Source: 4572-13 sp964594065
Lineage (GTDB): Bacteria > Planctomycetota > Phycisphaerae > Sedimentisphaerales > Anaerohalosphaeraceae
Reading direction: 5' to 3'
Assembly (NCBI GenBank): GCA_964594065.1
Contig: CAZQKX010000001.1
Coordinates: 62,001-126,000, forward strand
DNA length: 64,000 bases
Below the pieces are notes generated by a model. The model did no database searches, was not told the DNA's origin, and worked only from the letters and a program-made list of their open reading frames with translations. Position 1 is the first letter of the stretch; each line of letters begins with the position of its first letter. Below, one piece after another: positions 54,656 through 63,622 of the stretch. The position numbers were made by a program, and so were the translations under genes.

Positions 54656-57600
54656 ATGCGCTTAAAAAAACGGGAACTTCAACTTTTATTGGGCTTTTTG
54701 GGGGTATTGTTGGCAAATGTCAACGATGCCTTTTGTCGCGAGAGTACATTTACCGCTGAGGGTGTTAAGGATTTGATGAAGTGTGTTAATGCCTATACGC
54801 AAGAAAATCCATATATGGAAACTGACCGAAACTGGATTCGGGCAACCTATTACACCGGTGTCATGGGAGCGTATGACGCAACAAAAGACTCTGCTTATCT
54901 CGAACAGGCCATAAAATGGGGCCAAAAGCACCAATGGCAAGTTGGAACAGAAGTGTCCGGTTCCAACAGGCTGTTTTGTGCGATGACCTGGGCAGAACTC
55001 TATCTTCTTGATCCTGACCCGAAAAAGATCGAGCCCACGATCCGGTGGCTTGCCGTAGATTCTCCCTACTCCCCGGGCGGCGCCAAGATCTGGTACGGCC
55101 ATGCGCCCGCGCCGCACCACGAACCTTTGTACAGCGATTCCTTGTATGGCGCACCGATATTCGCAATGCTTTACAAAGCAACCGGCAAGCAAAAGTATCT
55201 CGACATCATGAACGACTTCTTCTGGAATGTGACCGATACGGTTTTGGACAAGGACAACGATCTGTATTATCGTGACCCAACCTATATCGGTAAAAAATCT
55301 CCTAACGGTAAAAAACTCCTCTGGTCGCGGGGTAATGGTTGGGTGTTTGCCGGGATTCCGCGGATCCTGAAATATCTGCCCCAAAGCGACCCCTCTTATG
55401 ATCGTTATATCGATCTTTACAAACGCATGGCTCAAACACTTGCCGCACGTCAGCATGAAGATGGTTTATGGCGATCGAACCTTGGAGACCCGGATCATTA
55501 TACAATGCCGGAATCCAGCGGAACTGCATTTTTTACCTATGGACTGGCATGGGGGATTAATCAAGGGATTCTGGACAAAGAGGTTTACCTGCCGGTTATT
55601 ATTAAAGCCTGGAATGGCCTGACTCGTTCTGTTCATCCCAATGGCAAACTCGGCTGGGTTCAACCCGTCGATGCCGCACCACGTCCTTCTCTGCCTGTGA
55701 CGACTCATGAGTATGCAGCCGGGCTTTTCCTGTTGGCTGGAAGCGAGGTATTGAAGCTTGCTGAATCCGGTGTTATGACGCCGGAGATTGCAAAACAATA
55801 CCTTGTTGATGATACTTTAATACTTCCTCCTTCCGCTCTCAAAAAAGACCTGAAAACTATGGATCATCCGCTAGCCGACAAGATCAATCTATTTCTTAAA
55901 CGGCAGCAGCAGTCAAAGGATTTCGTATCGACCGGATTAAGTCGGAAAGATTATCTTGAAGTTATTGCCGGTCAAGTAAAGTCAATGCTTCAATATCAGG
56001 ATTCCGCTGGACGGATCATTGACCCTGTAACGAAAAAAGAGATGTATTATGCAACTCCCTGTTATGCACACAGTGTCGCCGTTCTTTCCAAAGCGAATTA
56101 TCCAGCCGATAAGGATCTGATTGAAAGCGGGATGAAAGCTTTAGATGTATCCCTTAAAGATTTAGCAGAAGCCAAAGCAGCGGGCGGTCATGGTGATTTC
56201 TATACCTGGCCCGTAATGTTTGCCTATGAGCTTTTTAGTCCATCTGCCTCTGCTGAACGAAAAGAAAAATGGAGCAGTCTGATCAAGAAGATCAAACCTG
56301 AAAAAAGTTATAGCGAATTTAAGAAACCTTATAAGGCTTATGAACATGGAATATTTTACAAGAGTTTTGGTAAATCATGGGGTTTTAACTGGAATTTAGT
56401 GAATACTTCGGGTGAATATCTGCGTTCATTAAACGGTTTTACCGACTTGGAATATGTGGATTTTTGTCTGACCATGCAGCTTCCCCATTTCAACTCGCAC
56501 GGGATGTATAATGAATGGGGCAATCCGCTTCCTTATGATCTATTTGCAAGACATTATGTCACCGGCATGCTCGTTAAAGGATATCGTTCTTTTGTATATA
56601 CAACCTACCGCGACCTTCTCTGGAAAGGTGCATGGACATCGCTGTTCATCCAATCGCCAACGGGTCAGTTGCCAACGGGTTACCGCAGCAGCCACCATAT
56701 CTGGAATGAAGCCGAAGAAGCCGTCATTTTTGAGATCTATGCATCACAGTACGCCCGGGCCGGAAGGATGTCCGAAGCCGGGGCCTTCAAGCGGGCGGCA
56801 CACCTTGCACTGTCATCTGTTAAGAACTGGATTCGTCCGGATGGCACAGGTTACATTGTCAAAAACAAGTACCCGATTGAGACCAGACACGGTTATGAAG
56901 TCTATTCTCAACATACCTGCTATAATATGCTGGCGTGTTCGATGCTTGCCCAGGCGTGGCAGTTCGCTGAGGACGGCATTAAGGAAAAACCGTGTCCGGC
57001 AGATGTGGGAGGATTTGCCTTTGCCGTTCCCGATTTCCATAAGGTCTTTGCCAATGCCGGCGGGACCTACATCGAATATGACACCAACGGCGATCATAAA
57101 TACAATCCGACCGGTTTGATTCGTATCCATCTTAAGGATGGACACCCACAGCTTGGACCTTCTGACGGATGCGCCTCCCTGTTTAGCGGGGAAGGCATCA
57201 ATTATGCAGTGGGCCCGGCCTGGAAAGATACTGATGGAAATTGGACAAAACTGGCGGATTTGAGTACCGAACCAAAGGTTCTGGTTCTGGAAGAAACATC
57301 AAATCAGACAAAGCTGAAAATCACTCATAAGATAAAAAATCCGGATGTTACTTTGACTGAACTGATCACTGTAAAGCCAAACGAAGTCCTTGTGGAAGAT
57401 CGAATTGAAGCCGGCGATGTTTCCCAACTTCGTATTTATTACCCCCTGTTGATTTTTGACGGCATAAACGAGACAGAGATCAAAATGGATAAGCATTCTG
57501 TCCGCTTAACCTTAGACGGCAAGAGCCAGACCTTTGAAGCGACTCATTCTTCAAAAGCAAAACTGATTCGTTCGGGCCAAAAACTCAAGCATCGCAACGG

Positions 57601-57676
57601 TCTTGTCGAACCTGTCTATTTTGATGTGGACGGAACCACGGCCCGTTACCGGATAACATCAAACATGGAAAAGTAA
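54656..57676 (+). CDS. Two-part enzyme: GH105-type unsaturated glycosidase fused to an unknown alpha-helical domain
   Basis: The ATG used has AGGAGA 5 bases upstream; an upstream in-frame TTG is less likely. The ~1006-residue product has a short signal-like hydrophobic segment (ELQLLLGFLGVLLANVNDAF), then a GH105/GH88-like (alpha/alpha)6 barrel (about 30-375). Asp161 in LYSDSLYGAP is at the catalytic Asp position, and LWSRGNGWVFAGI (about 222-234) is a family hallmark. These enzymes hydrate and cleave the unsaturated uronyl residue left by polysaccharide lyases. The second half (about 420-1005) begins with a helical region (YATPCYAHSVAVL, SWGFNWNLVNTSGEYLR, EVYSQHTCYNMLA) and ends in beta-rich sequence (VTLTELITVKPNEVLVEDRI), a layout like heparinase-type or related lyase/hydrolase folds, but I do not recognise the family. 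Confidence 0.75.
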   Translation: MRLKKRELQLLLGFLGVLLANVNDAFCRESTFTAEGVKDLMKCVNAYTQENPYMETDRNWIRATYYTGVMGAYDATKDSAYLEQAIKWGQKHQWQVGTEVSGSNRLFCAMTWAELYLLDPDPKKIEPTIRWLAVDSPYSPGGAKIWYGHAPAPHHEPLYSDSLYGAPIFAMLYKATGKQKYLDIMNDFFWNVTDTVLDKDNDLYYRDPTYIGKKSPNGKKLLWSRGNGWVFAGIPRILKYLPQSDPSYDRYIDLYKRMAQTLAARQHEDGLWRSNLGDPDHYTMPESSGTAFFTYGLAWGINQGILDKEVYLPVIIKAWNGLTRSVHPNGKLGWVQPVDAAPRPSLPVTTHEYAAGLFLLAGSEVLKLAESGVMTPEIAKQYLVDDTLILPPSALKKDLKTMDHPLADKINLFLKRQQQSKDFVSTGLSRKDYLEVIAGQVKSMLQYQDSAGRIIDPVTKKEMYYATPCYAHSVAVLSKANYPADKDLIESGMKALDVSLKDLAEAKAAGGHGDFYTWPVMFAYELFSPSASAERKEKWSSLIKKIKPEKSYSEFKKPYKAYEHGIFYKSFGKSWGFNWNLVNTSGEYLRSLNGFTDLEYVDFCLTMQLPHFNSHGMYNEWGNPLPYDLFARHYVTGMLVKGYRSFVYTTYRDLLWKGAWTSLFIQSPTGQLPTGYRSSHHIWNEAEEAVIFEIYASQYARAGRMSEAGAFKRAAHLALSSVKNWIRPDGTGYIVKNKYPIETRHGYEVYSQHTCYNMLACSMLAQAWQFAEDGIKEKPCPADVGGFAFAVPDFHKVFANAGGTYIEYDTNGDHKYNPTGLIRIHLKDGHPQLGPSDGCASLFSGEGINYAVGPAWKDTDGNWTKLADLSTEPKVLVLEETSNQTKLKITHKIKNPDVTLTELITVKPNEVLVEDRIEAGDVSQLRIYYPLLIFDGINETEIKMDKHSVRLTLDGKSQTFEATHSSKAKLIRSGQKLKHRNGLVEPVYFDVDGTTARYRITSNMEK

Positions 57677-57732
57677 TGATGAAGATCACTATAAAGCTTC
57701 AGCTTGAATAGTATGGAATAACGGAATTATTT

Positions 57733-58977
57733 ATGGAACACAGTTCTCGTCGACAATTTCTTCGTTCATTATCTCACCGGGAAACAGACAAAGTGGTTAT
57801 TGACCTGGGAGCAACGACGAGTACCGGAATTTCCGCAATTGCATATAATAATCTCAAAAAAGCTTTGGGTATCAATAGTGGACATACACGTGTTTTCGAT
57901 GTCATTCAGCAGCTTGCGATCGTTGAGGATTGTCTGCTGGATCGATTTGGAGTCGATGTTGTTTCGATAGGACGAAATTATGATTCTGCGGATCGATCCT
58001 GGTACGACATCTCCCTGCTTGATGATGCAAAAGCTCAATGGCCAGCATATTTTAAAACCCGATCAAAAGAGGATGGTTCCAGAGAGGTGCTGGTGGACAA
58101 TGGTTCTGTTATAGGCCAAATGCCTGCGACCGGGACTTTTTTCGATCAAACATTGTTCCCGTACGCCAAAGGATATCCGGATGATTTCAACAATCTTCGT
58201 CATGATATGAAAAAAGTACTATGGGGAGCCTGCCCCCGGGGACCATGGCATCATGCAAATGAAGCCGGCTTCTGGCAGCAGCTTAGACATGACGGGCAAA
58301 AACTCCGAGACAGCGGGCGAGCCGTAGTCATTTCTGCCGGGTGCAACCTTGTTGAATGGGGCATGTTCCTTAGAAGAATGGATAACTTCCTCATGGACAT
58401 CTATGCTGAGCCGCAAAGGGTTAAGAGCCTTGTTGAAGCGTTGGCTGATATTCACATGTCAGTGCTGCACAAGATCATTGAAGAGGTGGGTGACTTTGTA
58501 GACGTTATCCGTTTCGGAGATGACCTGGGTATGGATAATAATTCATTTATGTCGCCGGAAATATATCGAGAAATATTTAAACCCAAACATAAACAGTTTT
58601 GTGATTATGTAAAAAAACATACCAAGGCCTATGCTTGCCTTCATTCCTGCGGATCGATCTATGACCTGATCCCCGATTTGATCGATGTCGGATTTGATTG
58701 TCTCAATCCGGTCCAGACAAATTGCCGGAATATGGATCCTGTGACATTGAAACGAGAATTCGGGAAGGATGTTACTTTTTGGGGAGGTGGGTGTGATACC
58801 CGAACGATATTGAATAAGGCAACGGCTCAAAAGGTCCAGGAGCACGTTTTAGAACGACTTGATATTTTAAGCCCCGGCGGCGGGTTTGTTTTTTGCGCAA
58901 TACATAATATCTTACCCGAAGTTCCGGCAGAAAATATTATCGCGATGTTTGATGCAGTCACTGAATATAATCGATAA
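57733..58977 (+). CDS. URO-D-family (MtaA/CmuA-like) methyltransferase with intact zinc triad
   Basis: 414 residues of the uroporphyrinogen decarboxylase fold, paralogous to the protein encoded at 2736-3986 (shared RFGDDLG/NDDFGA-type core, FKPKHKQF/FKPRQKKW, FWGGG, HNILPEVPAENI/HNIQADISPEKI). The zinc ligands expected in cobalamin- or thiol-dependent methyltransferases are present: His304 and Cys306 in LHSCG, and Cys354 in GGGCDTRT. It may move a methyl group from an O-methyl sugar or a similar donor to a corrinoid or thiol acceptor. No corrinoid-binding protein is visible in the window. It lies between a GH105-type enzyme and a symporter. Confidence 0.83.
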   Translation: MEHSSRRQFLRSLSHRETDKVVIDLGATTSTGISAIAYNNLKKALGINSGHTRVFDVIQQLAIVEDCLLDRFGVDVVSIGRNYDSADRSWYDISLLDDAKAQWPAYFKTRSKEDGSREVLVDNGSVIGQMPATGTFFDQTLFPYAKGYPDDFNNLRHDMKKVLWGACPRGPWHHANEAGFWQQLRHDGQKLRDSGRAVVISAGCNLVEWGMFLRRMDNFLMDIYAEPQRVKSLVEALADIHMSVLHKIIEEVGDFVDVIRFGDDLGMDNNSFMSPEIYREIFKPKHKQFCDYVKKHTKAYACLHSCGSIYDLIPDLIDVGFDCLNPVQTNCRNMDPVTLKREFGKDVTFWGGGCDTRTILNKATAQKVQEHVLERLDILSPGGGFVFCAIHNILPEVPAENIIAMFDAVTEYNR

Positions 58978-59003
58978 ACTGTAAAGAAGGAAGGAAGACA
59001 AGA

Positions 59004-61190
59004 ATGTATGGATTACAATGGATTGATCTGGCTGTTATCATTGGTTATTTTTTCTTTGTCATAGCCATTGGCATCTGGTCGATGCGAAGGATCAAAAACC
59101 AGGAGGATTATTTTTTAGCGGGTCGACGTTTCGGAAAATTTATTCAGACATTTGCCGCCTTCGGTCAAAGCACCTCCGCAGATAATGCCGTCGGAGTCAC
59201 AACAACGACATACAGCAATGGCATCGCCGGTGTCTGGAGCTCGTTATTGTATTTATTTACGACGCCGATGTATTGGATGACAATGCCCTGGATGCGCCGC
59301 TTACGATTAATCACACTGGGCGATTTTTTTAAAGAACGCTACGGTTCAAAACTCATGGCTTGTGTCTATGCCGTTATTGGCTCGATCGGCATGATGACGA
59401 TCATTTCCGTGGGCTTTTCTGCGATGAGCAAAACCGTCGTTGCGCTAACCCCGAAGACGGCCCAGGAACTTACCGCCCAGGAAAGAACCGAATATCAAAT
59501 GGCAGAGGAACTGGATGCCCTGCAAGCGCGTGATTTTCGAAGTTTATCTCCATCGGAGCAAGCACGATTAGGCACATTAACAGTGCAGAAACCTCGAAAA
59601 ATGTTTTTTCATCTTAGCCCTGATATTCTTATCTGGATCGTGTGTGTCATTGTCATTATTTACGCTGTCATGGGAGGGCTCGAAGCTGCATTTTTAACCG
59701 ATACATTACAAGGTATTTTTATCATTATTTTATCGATCCTGCTGTTTCCTTTTGCCTGGTCCAGGATGAATTCGATCTTTGGGGGTTCAGGGGTGATGGA
59801 TGCTTTTCGGACATTGCACAGCCAACTGCCCGAGGCTTACTTTGAAATCTTTGGATCTCCTTCAGCGATAGATTTTACCTGGTACTATATTGTCATGCTT
59901 ACGATCATGGCTACCATAAACGTCATGATACAGCCGAACGCGTTAGTTGCAACAGGCTCTGCGAAAGGAGAGTATGAGTGCCGTTTCGGATTTGTAACCG
60001 GTTGCTATATGAAAAGAGCCTGTACCGTATTGTGGGGACTTCTGGCGCTGTTTGCGGTTGTGTTATATCATGACAAAGTACATGACCCGGATTTAGTCTG
60101 GGGATACGCAACACTTGATCTGCTGGGGCCCTTGAATATTGGTCTTGTGGGCTTGATGATCGCCTGTCTCATGGCAGCCCTGATGAGTACCGCGGACTGT
60201 TTGATGATCACAGGATCGAGCCTGCTCACTCATAATATCTATCGAACAATAATTTCAAATCGTTCTGAACGCCACTATGTCAGTGTCGGGCGTATATTGG
60301 GAGCCGTTGTCGTTATTGGCGGCGCACTTCTTGCCATCCAGTTTGATACCATCCTGCAGCAACTCAAATTTTGGTGGGAGTTAAATGTAATGGTTGCGGC
60401 GGCGTTCTGGCTTGGTATGAAATGGCGAAAAGCCAATCGGGCCGCTGCCTGGTGTTCGATCCTTACAACAGCGACTCTCTTTTTTGTATTACCGTCCATA
60501 TTGCCCATGATCCTGCCGCAATTAAGAGAAAATGATGCTTTGCTGAAAACCACGCAGGCGCGTGTTATTACCCGAACCTATAAAGCTCATGAGATGGATG
60601 TGATAAGCCGTGAGGTTGAAATCGAGAAATGGCAACAACTGCCTGAAAGCAAACGAGTCAATACTCCCAGGCCGGAACCTTTAACGGCAGGCCGGTCTTT
60701 TGAAAAGACTTATCAACTCACCCCCAAATCGATTTTCTGGACCAAGGGAATAAAGATGGGCCCCAATGGTCAGACTTTTGGCAGCGGAACATTGAGCCTT
60801 GAGTTAGTCTTATTAGACAAGATTGGCGTTGATTTAGGCAAAAACCCTTACGCACTCAATGAAACGATCAGGATATTCATCCGTACAAGTGTGCCATTTT
60901 TAATTTTGTTGTGTGTGGCACTGTTTACCCGTCCGGATGATAAAGCCATGATAGACCGTTTCTATGTCAAAATGAAGACACCCGTCTTGACAGATCACAA
61001 GGCCGATGTAAAAGAATTGGAACTATCGTATGCTAATCCGGGCCGCTTTAACCATAAAAAATTATTTCCAAATTCCAACTGGGAATTTGACAAGTGGAAC
61101 AGGACAGATACGGTGGGTTTTGTGATTTCCCTGGTGGTCGCGATCGGGATCGTCGGATTGCTGGTTTCAGTTTTGTCCATAGGGAAATAG
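59004..61190 (+). CDS. Sodium:solute symporter (SSS family) with two large soluble insertions
   Basis: 728 residues, longer than the usual ~500-600. The family start YFLAGRRFGKF and GQSTSADNAVGVTTTTYSNG are intact, and there are about 13 hydrophobic segments in total. Two charged, probably soluble insertions interrupt the helices: about residues 149-205 (TAQELTAQERTEYQMAEEL onward) and about 512-625 (KTTQARVITRTYKAHEMDVI onward). A charged C-terminal stretch before the last helix adds to the length. It probably imports a sugar or sugar acid with sodium, consistent with the GH105 and methyltransferase genes upstream. GAAGGAAGG ribosome site; 26 bases from the preceding gene. Confidence 0.88.
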   Translation: MYGLQWIDLAVIIGYFFFVIAIGIWSMRRIKNQEDYFLAGRRFGKFIQTFAAFGQSTSADNAVGVTTTTYSNGIAGVWSSLLYLFTTPMYWMTMPWMRRLRLITLGDFFKERYGSKLMACVYAVIGSIGMMTIISVGFSAMSKTVVALTPKTAQELTAQERTEYQMAEELDALQARDFRSLSPSEQARLGTLTVQKPRKMFFHLSPDILIWIVCVIVIIYAVMGGLEAAFLTDTLQGIFIIILSILLFPFAWSRMNSIFGGSGVMDAFRTLHSQLPEAYFEIFGSPSAIDFTWYYIVMLTIMATINVMIQPNALVATGSAKGEYECRFGFVTGCYMKRACTVLWGLLALFAVVLYHDKVHDPDLVWGYATLDLLGPLNIGLVGLMIACLMAALMSTADCLMITGSSLLTHNIYRTIISNRSERHYVSVGRILGAVVVIGGALLAIQFDTILQQLKFWWELNVMVAAAFWLGMKWRKANRAAAWCSILTTATLFFVLPSILPMILPQLRENDALLKTTQARVITRTYKAHEMDVISREVEIEKWQQLPESKRVNTPRPEPLTAGRSFEKTYQLTPKSIFWTKGIKMGPNGQTFGSGTLSLELVLLDKIGVDLGKNPYALNETIRIFIRTSVPFLILLCVALFTRPDDKAMIDRFYVKMKTPVLTDHKADVKELELSYANPGRFNHKKLFPNSNWEFDKWNRTDTVGFVISLVVAIGIVGLLVSVLSIGK

Positions 61191-61487
61191 ATATCGCCTC
61201 ACCTCAGAGAAAATCAGGCTTAATAATACTATAAAGCTTGGTGCTTTTAAAAAAGCTTATTATCCAGACATTCAATGTCGCCTAAGTCACAGGAAAGAGT
61301 TATTTCTCAGCGAAGATCAAAAGTTTTTTTGAGGGGGGGGATTCCGTATATTTTTTCGGAAAAACACCTAATTAAAAAAAAATAAAGTTGACAGTAATCA
61401 CAATAATGCCGATATTGAGATGAAATGGAGTTTTAATAATCGATAATGACTCGAAACTGTTGATTATGTTGAAAGAAAGGGCTTAGT
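61191..61487. other. Intergenic region before exopolysaccharide locus
   Basis: About 297 noncoding bases. They hold a T7 run followed by a G8 tract (61333-61340), a small inverted repeat TTCCG/CGGAA (61342-61346 and 61357-61361) and the promoter listed separately. No clear terminator for the symporter operon was found. Confidence 0.5.
61388..61416 (+). promoter_or_regulatory. Sigma-70-like promoter before exopolysaccharide-locus protein
   Basis: A consensus TTGACA (61388-61393) and GATATT (61411-61416) with a 17-base spacer, ~72 bases before the start codon. Confidence 0.5.
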
Positions 61488-62594
61488 ATGGAAACTAAAA
61501 AAGGATTTAAGATTAATCTCAAAAAGTCTTATTACTTCATCACATCTTTAACATTGCTGATGTTTATTGCAGGGGTGGCGGCGGGAAGTTCCGGAGGGAT
61601 CCAGCATTATAAGCTGGTGTCTTCTCTTGAGTATGCCGGGCCGGGTCAATTCAGAAACCAAACTGAGCAGTTGATCACTATTGAGAAGAAGTCGTTGTCC
61701 GATGCTAAAGTGGGGTATGTTGTTTCAGCCGGGGACATGTTTAACGATTTGTCATTTGTGGTTGATAGGGATAAACAGCAGTTGTTGCAGGTTTCCAACA
61801 GTGCTGCTTTTTGGGCCCAGATAAATAATCATTGCGTTAAATCACTTAAGAAAACAAATGGAGATGATATCCAAAAAACATGGAAGCAGTCGTTTGATCT
61901 GTCTTCCGTTCAAAATTCACTCCCGGCGAACCTGAACTTTACATTGACTGCCATGCAGGTGGACAATCAGGGTGTTGGAAAAATGATAGCAGTTCGCGCT
62001 TTATCGGAGCCGTTTTTTGTTCCACTTTCTGCCGGGACCGCGACATCAAGAATCAACAGTGTGTACCTTTTTGACTCGGCGATTGAAGAAATTTATCTGA
62101 ATGTTTCAATTTTTGAGTCGATAACGACGTTTAACGGCTTTAAGGAAGTTCTGCAGCACAAAGTTGCGATCTGCAAAAGCAATGCTGATGGACAGCCGGT
62201 CGACTTAAAGGGTTTTGGAAAAGAGTTTGAAAGTTTTGTCTCAAAGGTAAATCTGACAAAAGGTTTCAAGGTTACCCGCCCATGTGCCTTGCCGGAGTGG
62301 GCCAAAACGGAAAGCCTACCGTCTATTCAAGCGGCCGGCATTTGTTCATCGCTTGCTTGTGAAGGCGCCTTGAATCCTGTCACTTCAATTTCGATGCCTG
62401 TCACGAGGATTCTTGAGAATCAGATGGCAGCCGATGAGGGCACTCCCGGCCAACGGGAATGGTGGGATGTTTGGGGTCAACTGGTTGATTGGGTGGGTCC
62501 TTGGCCTGCTGCCGGTATTGTGGCGACGGCGATTACGGTTCCAATCGCGACGAGCGGCGGTGGCGGAGGAAGTAGCGGCGCAGCGTCTCCCTAA
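61488..62594 (+). CDS. Unknown exported protein at the head of the exopolysaccharide locus
   Basis: 368 residues, not recognised. A hydrophobic N-terminal helix (YYFITSLTLLMFIAGVAAG) acts as a signal or anchor. The body has mixed alpha/beta character without known motifs and contains several cysteines (NNHCVKSL, VAICKSN, RPCALPEW, GICSSLACEGAL) that could form disulfides. A Trp-rich stretch (EWWDVWGQLVDWVGPW) is followed by a hydrophobic tail (AAGIVATAITVPIA) and a Gly/Ser end. The tail resembles a small membrane or sorting segment but does not match PEP-CTERM. It has its own promoter and terminator, so it is a single-gene unit in front of the polysaccharide export gene. AAAGAAAGG ribosome site. 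Confidence 0.6.
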   Translation: METKKGFKINLKKSYYFITSLTLLMFIAGVAAGSSGGIQHYKLVSSLEYAGPGQFRNQTEQLITIEKKSLSDAKVGYVVSAGDMFNDLSFVVDRDKQQLLQVSNSAAFWAQINNHCVKSLKKTNGDDIQKTWKQSFDLSSVQNSLPANLNFTLTAMQVDNQGVGKMIAVRALSEPFFVPLSAGTATSRINSVYLFDSAIEEIYLNVSIFESITTFNGFKEVLQHKVAICKSNADGQPVDLKGFGKEFESFVSKVNLTKGFKVTRPCALPEWAKTESLPSIQAAGICSSLACEGALNPVTSISMPVTRILENQMAADEGTPGQREWWDVWGQLVDWVGPWPAAGIVATAITVPIATSGGGGGSSGAASP

Positions 62595-62626
62595 AACGCC
62601 ACATATGAAGTTATAAAGATTGACAC

Positions 62627-62663
62627 AAAGCCTTGGTTGTTTTAGGACGCCAGGGCTTTTTTT
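62627..62663 (+). terminator. Rho-independent terminator after the unknown exported protein
   Basis: A 10-bp stem, AAAGCCTTGG paired with CCAGGGCTTT (one G-U pair), with a 13-base loop, runs into a run of seven T residues. Confidence 0.8.
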
Positions 62664-62710
62664 GTGACCCCATTATATTATTATTTTTCGCGATTTTATC
62701 GAAGATTTCA

Positions 62711-62738
62711 TTGCAACTCAATGTGTTTTCGGTATAAT
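62711..62738 (+). promoter_or_regulatory. Sigma-70-like promoter of the polysaccharide export genes
   Basis: TTGCAA (62711-62716) and a perfect TATAAT (62733-62738) with a 16-base spacer, placed between the terminator and the export gene. Confidence 0.55.
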
Positions 62739-62770
62739 TAACCAAAGAAAATTTTCATGGAGGAAATCAT

Positions 62771-63601
62771 TTGGAGCTTCAAACAAAAATGACGGAATTC
62801 GCCGGCCCCAAGGGGCTTTTTTGGGTATCGGCTTTTTTGCTTTTTTTCTTAGTTGGCTGTGGGCCGTCTTTATCGTCCCCGGAGCAAGTTGCAGTGTTCA
62901 TGAAAGCCGGCCCCATTGAAACCACACGGGATGTTGATTCATTGGTTCAGGGCAAGCCGGGCCCTTATCGTGTTATTTCCGGTGACGTACTTGAATTTCA
63001 GATGCATGTCAGTCTTCGCATTGTCTCTACTGAATTGATTGAGTGGCTCAAACCCAATTATGCAAACAAGGACATTGATGCTTATTTGGTTCGTATCAGT
63101 GATGCGGGAACCATTACCCTGCCGGTTATCGGAGAGATACACGTTGCGAACAAAACCCTTGCCGAGATCGAAGAACAGGTCCGGAATGAATATTACCCGA
63201 AATATGTTGTCACCCCCCCCATGCTGATCTGTCAGGTTGAAAAGTACCAAGGCGAACATGAAAGAGTTTTTACGGTTATGGGCTTGGTAAACAAACCCGA
63301 CGCATATGATTACCCGCCCGATGTCGAATATAATCTTATCGAGGCATTAGCTTTTGCCGGCGGTCTCGATATGGTTGCGGATCCAAAATTTGTCAAAGTC
63401 TTACGTCAGGATGCCGACGGTGAGGTTCTCCAGGCGACTTTCGGGGTCGATGATAAGTCGTTGCAATTTTCGTATAGTGTTGCGATAAAACCAGGGGATG
63501 TGATCTATGTCAATCACACACTGAGTACGCGTATCAATAAATTTCTGTCCGATGTATTTCATATAACCGTTGGTGCAACGAGCAATTCAAGTCTTGATTA
63601 G
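62771..63601 (+). CDS. Polysaccharide export lipoprotein (Wza-like, poly_export/SLBB)
   Basis: The TTG start is supported by GGAGGA 6 bases upstream; an ATG six codons in is an alternative. The ~276-residue product has a signal with lipobox LVGC (Cys30), a poly_export domain (YRVISGDVLEFQM, ITLPVIGEIHVANKTLAEIE, about 55-150) and an SLBB-type domain (VFTVMGLVNKPDAYDYPP, IEALAFAGGL, about 160-250). Proteins of this type form the outer-membrane exit channel for capsule or exopolysaccharide. The chain-length/kinase gene follows 21 bases later. An eight-C tract (63213-63220) lies in the coding sequence. Confidence 0.9.
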   Translation: MELQTKMTEFAGPKGLFWVSAFLLFFLVGCGPSLSSPEQVAVFMKAGPIETTRDVDSLVQGKPGPYRVISGDVLEFQMHVSLRIVSTELIEWLKPNYANKDIDAYLVRISDAGTITLPVIGEIHVANKTLAEIEEQVRNEYYPKYVVTPPMLICQVEKYQGEHERVFTVMGLVNKPDAYDYPPDVEYNLIEALAFAGGLDMVADPKFVKVLRQDADGEVLQATFGVDDKSLQFSYSVAIKPGDVIYVNHTLSTRINKFLSDVFHITVGATSNSSLD

Positions 63602-63622
63602 GGAACTATTGTAAGGGACACA

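Noticed and set aside
61231..61260. AAGCTT-containing inverted repeat as a terminator of the symporter operon
   Set aside because: The stem is short and imperfect and is not followed by a T run.
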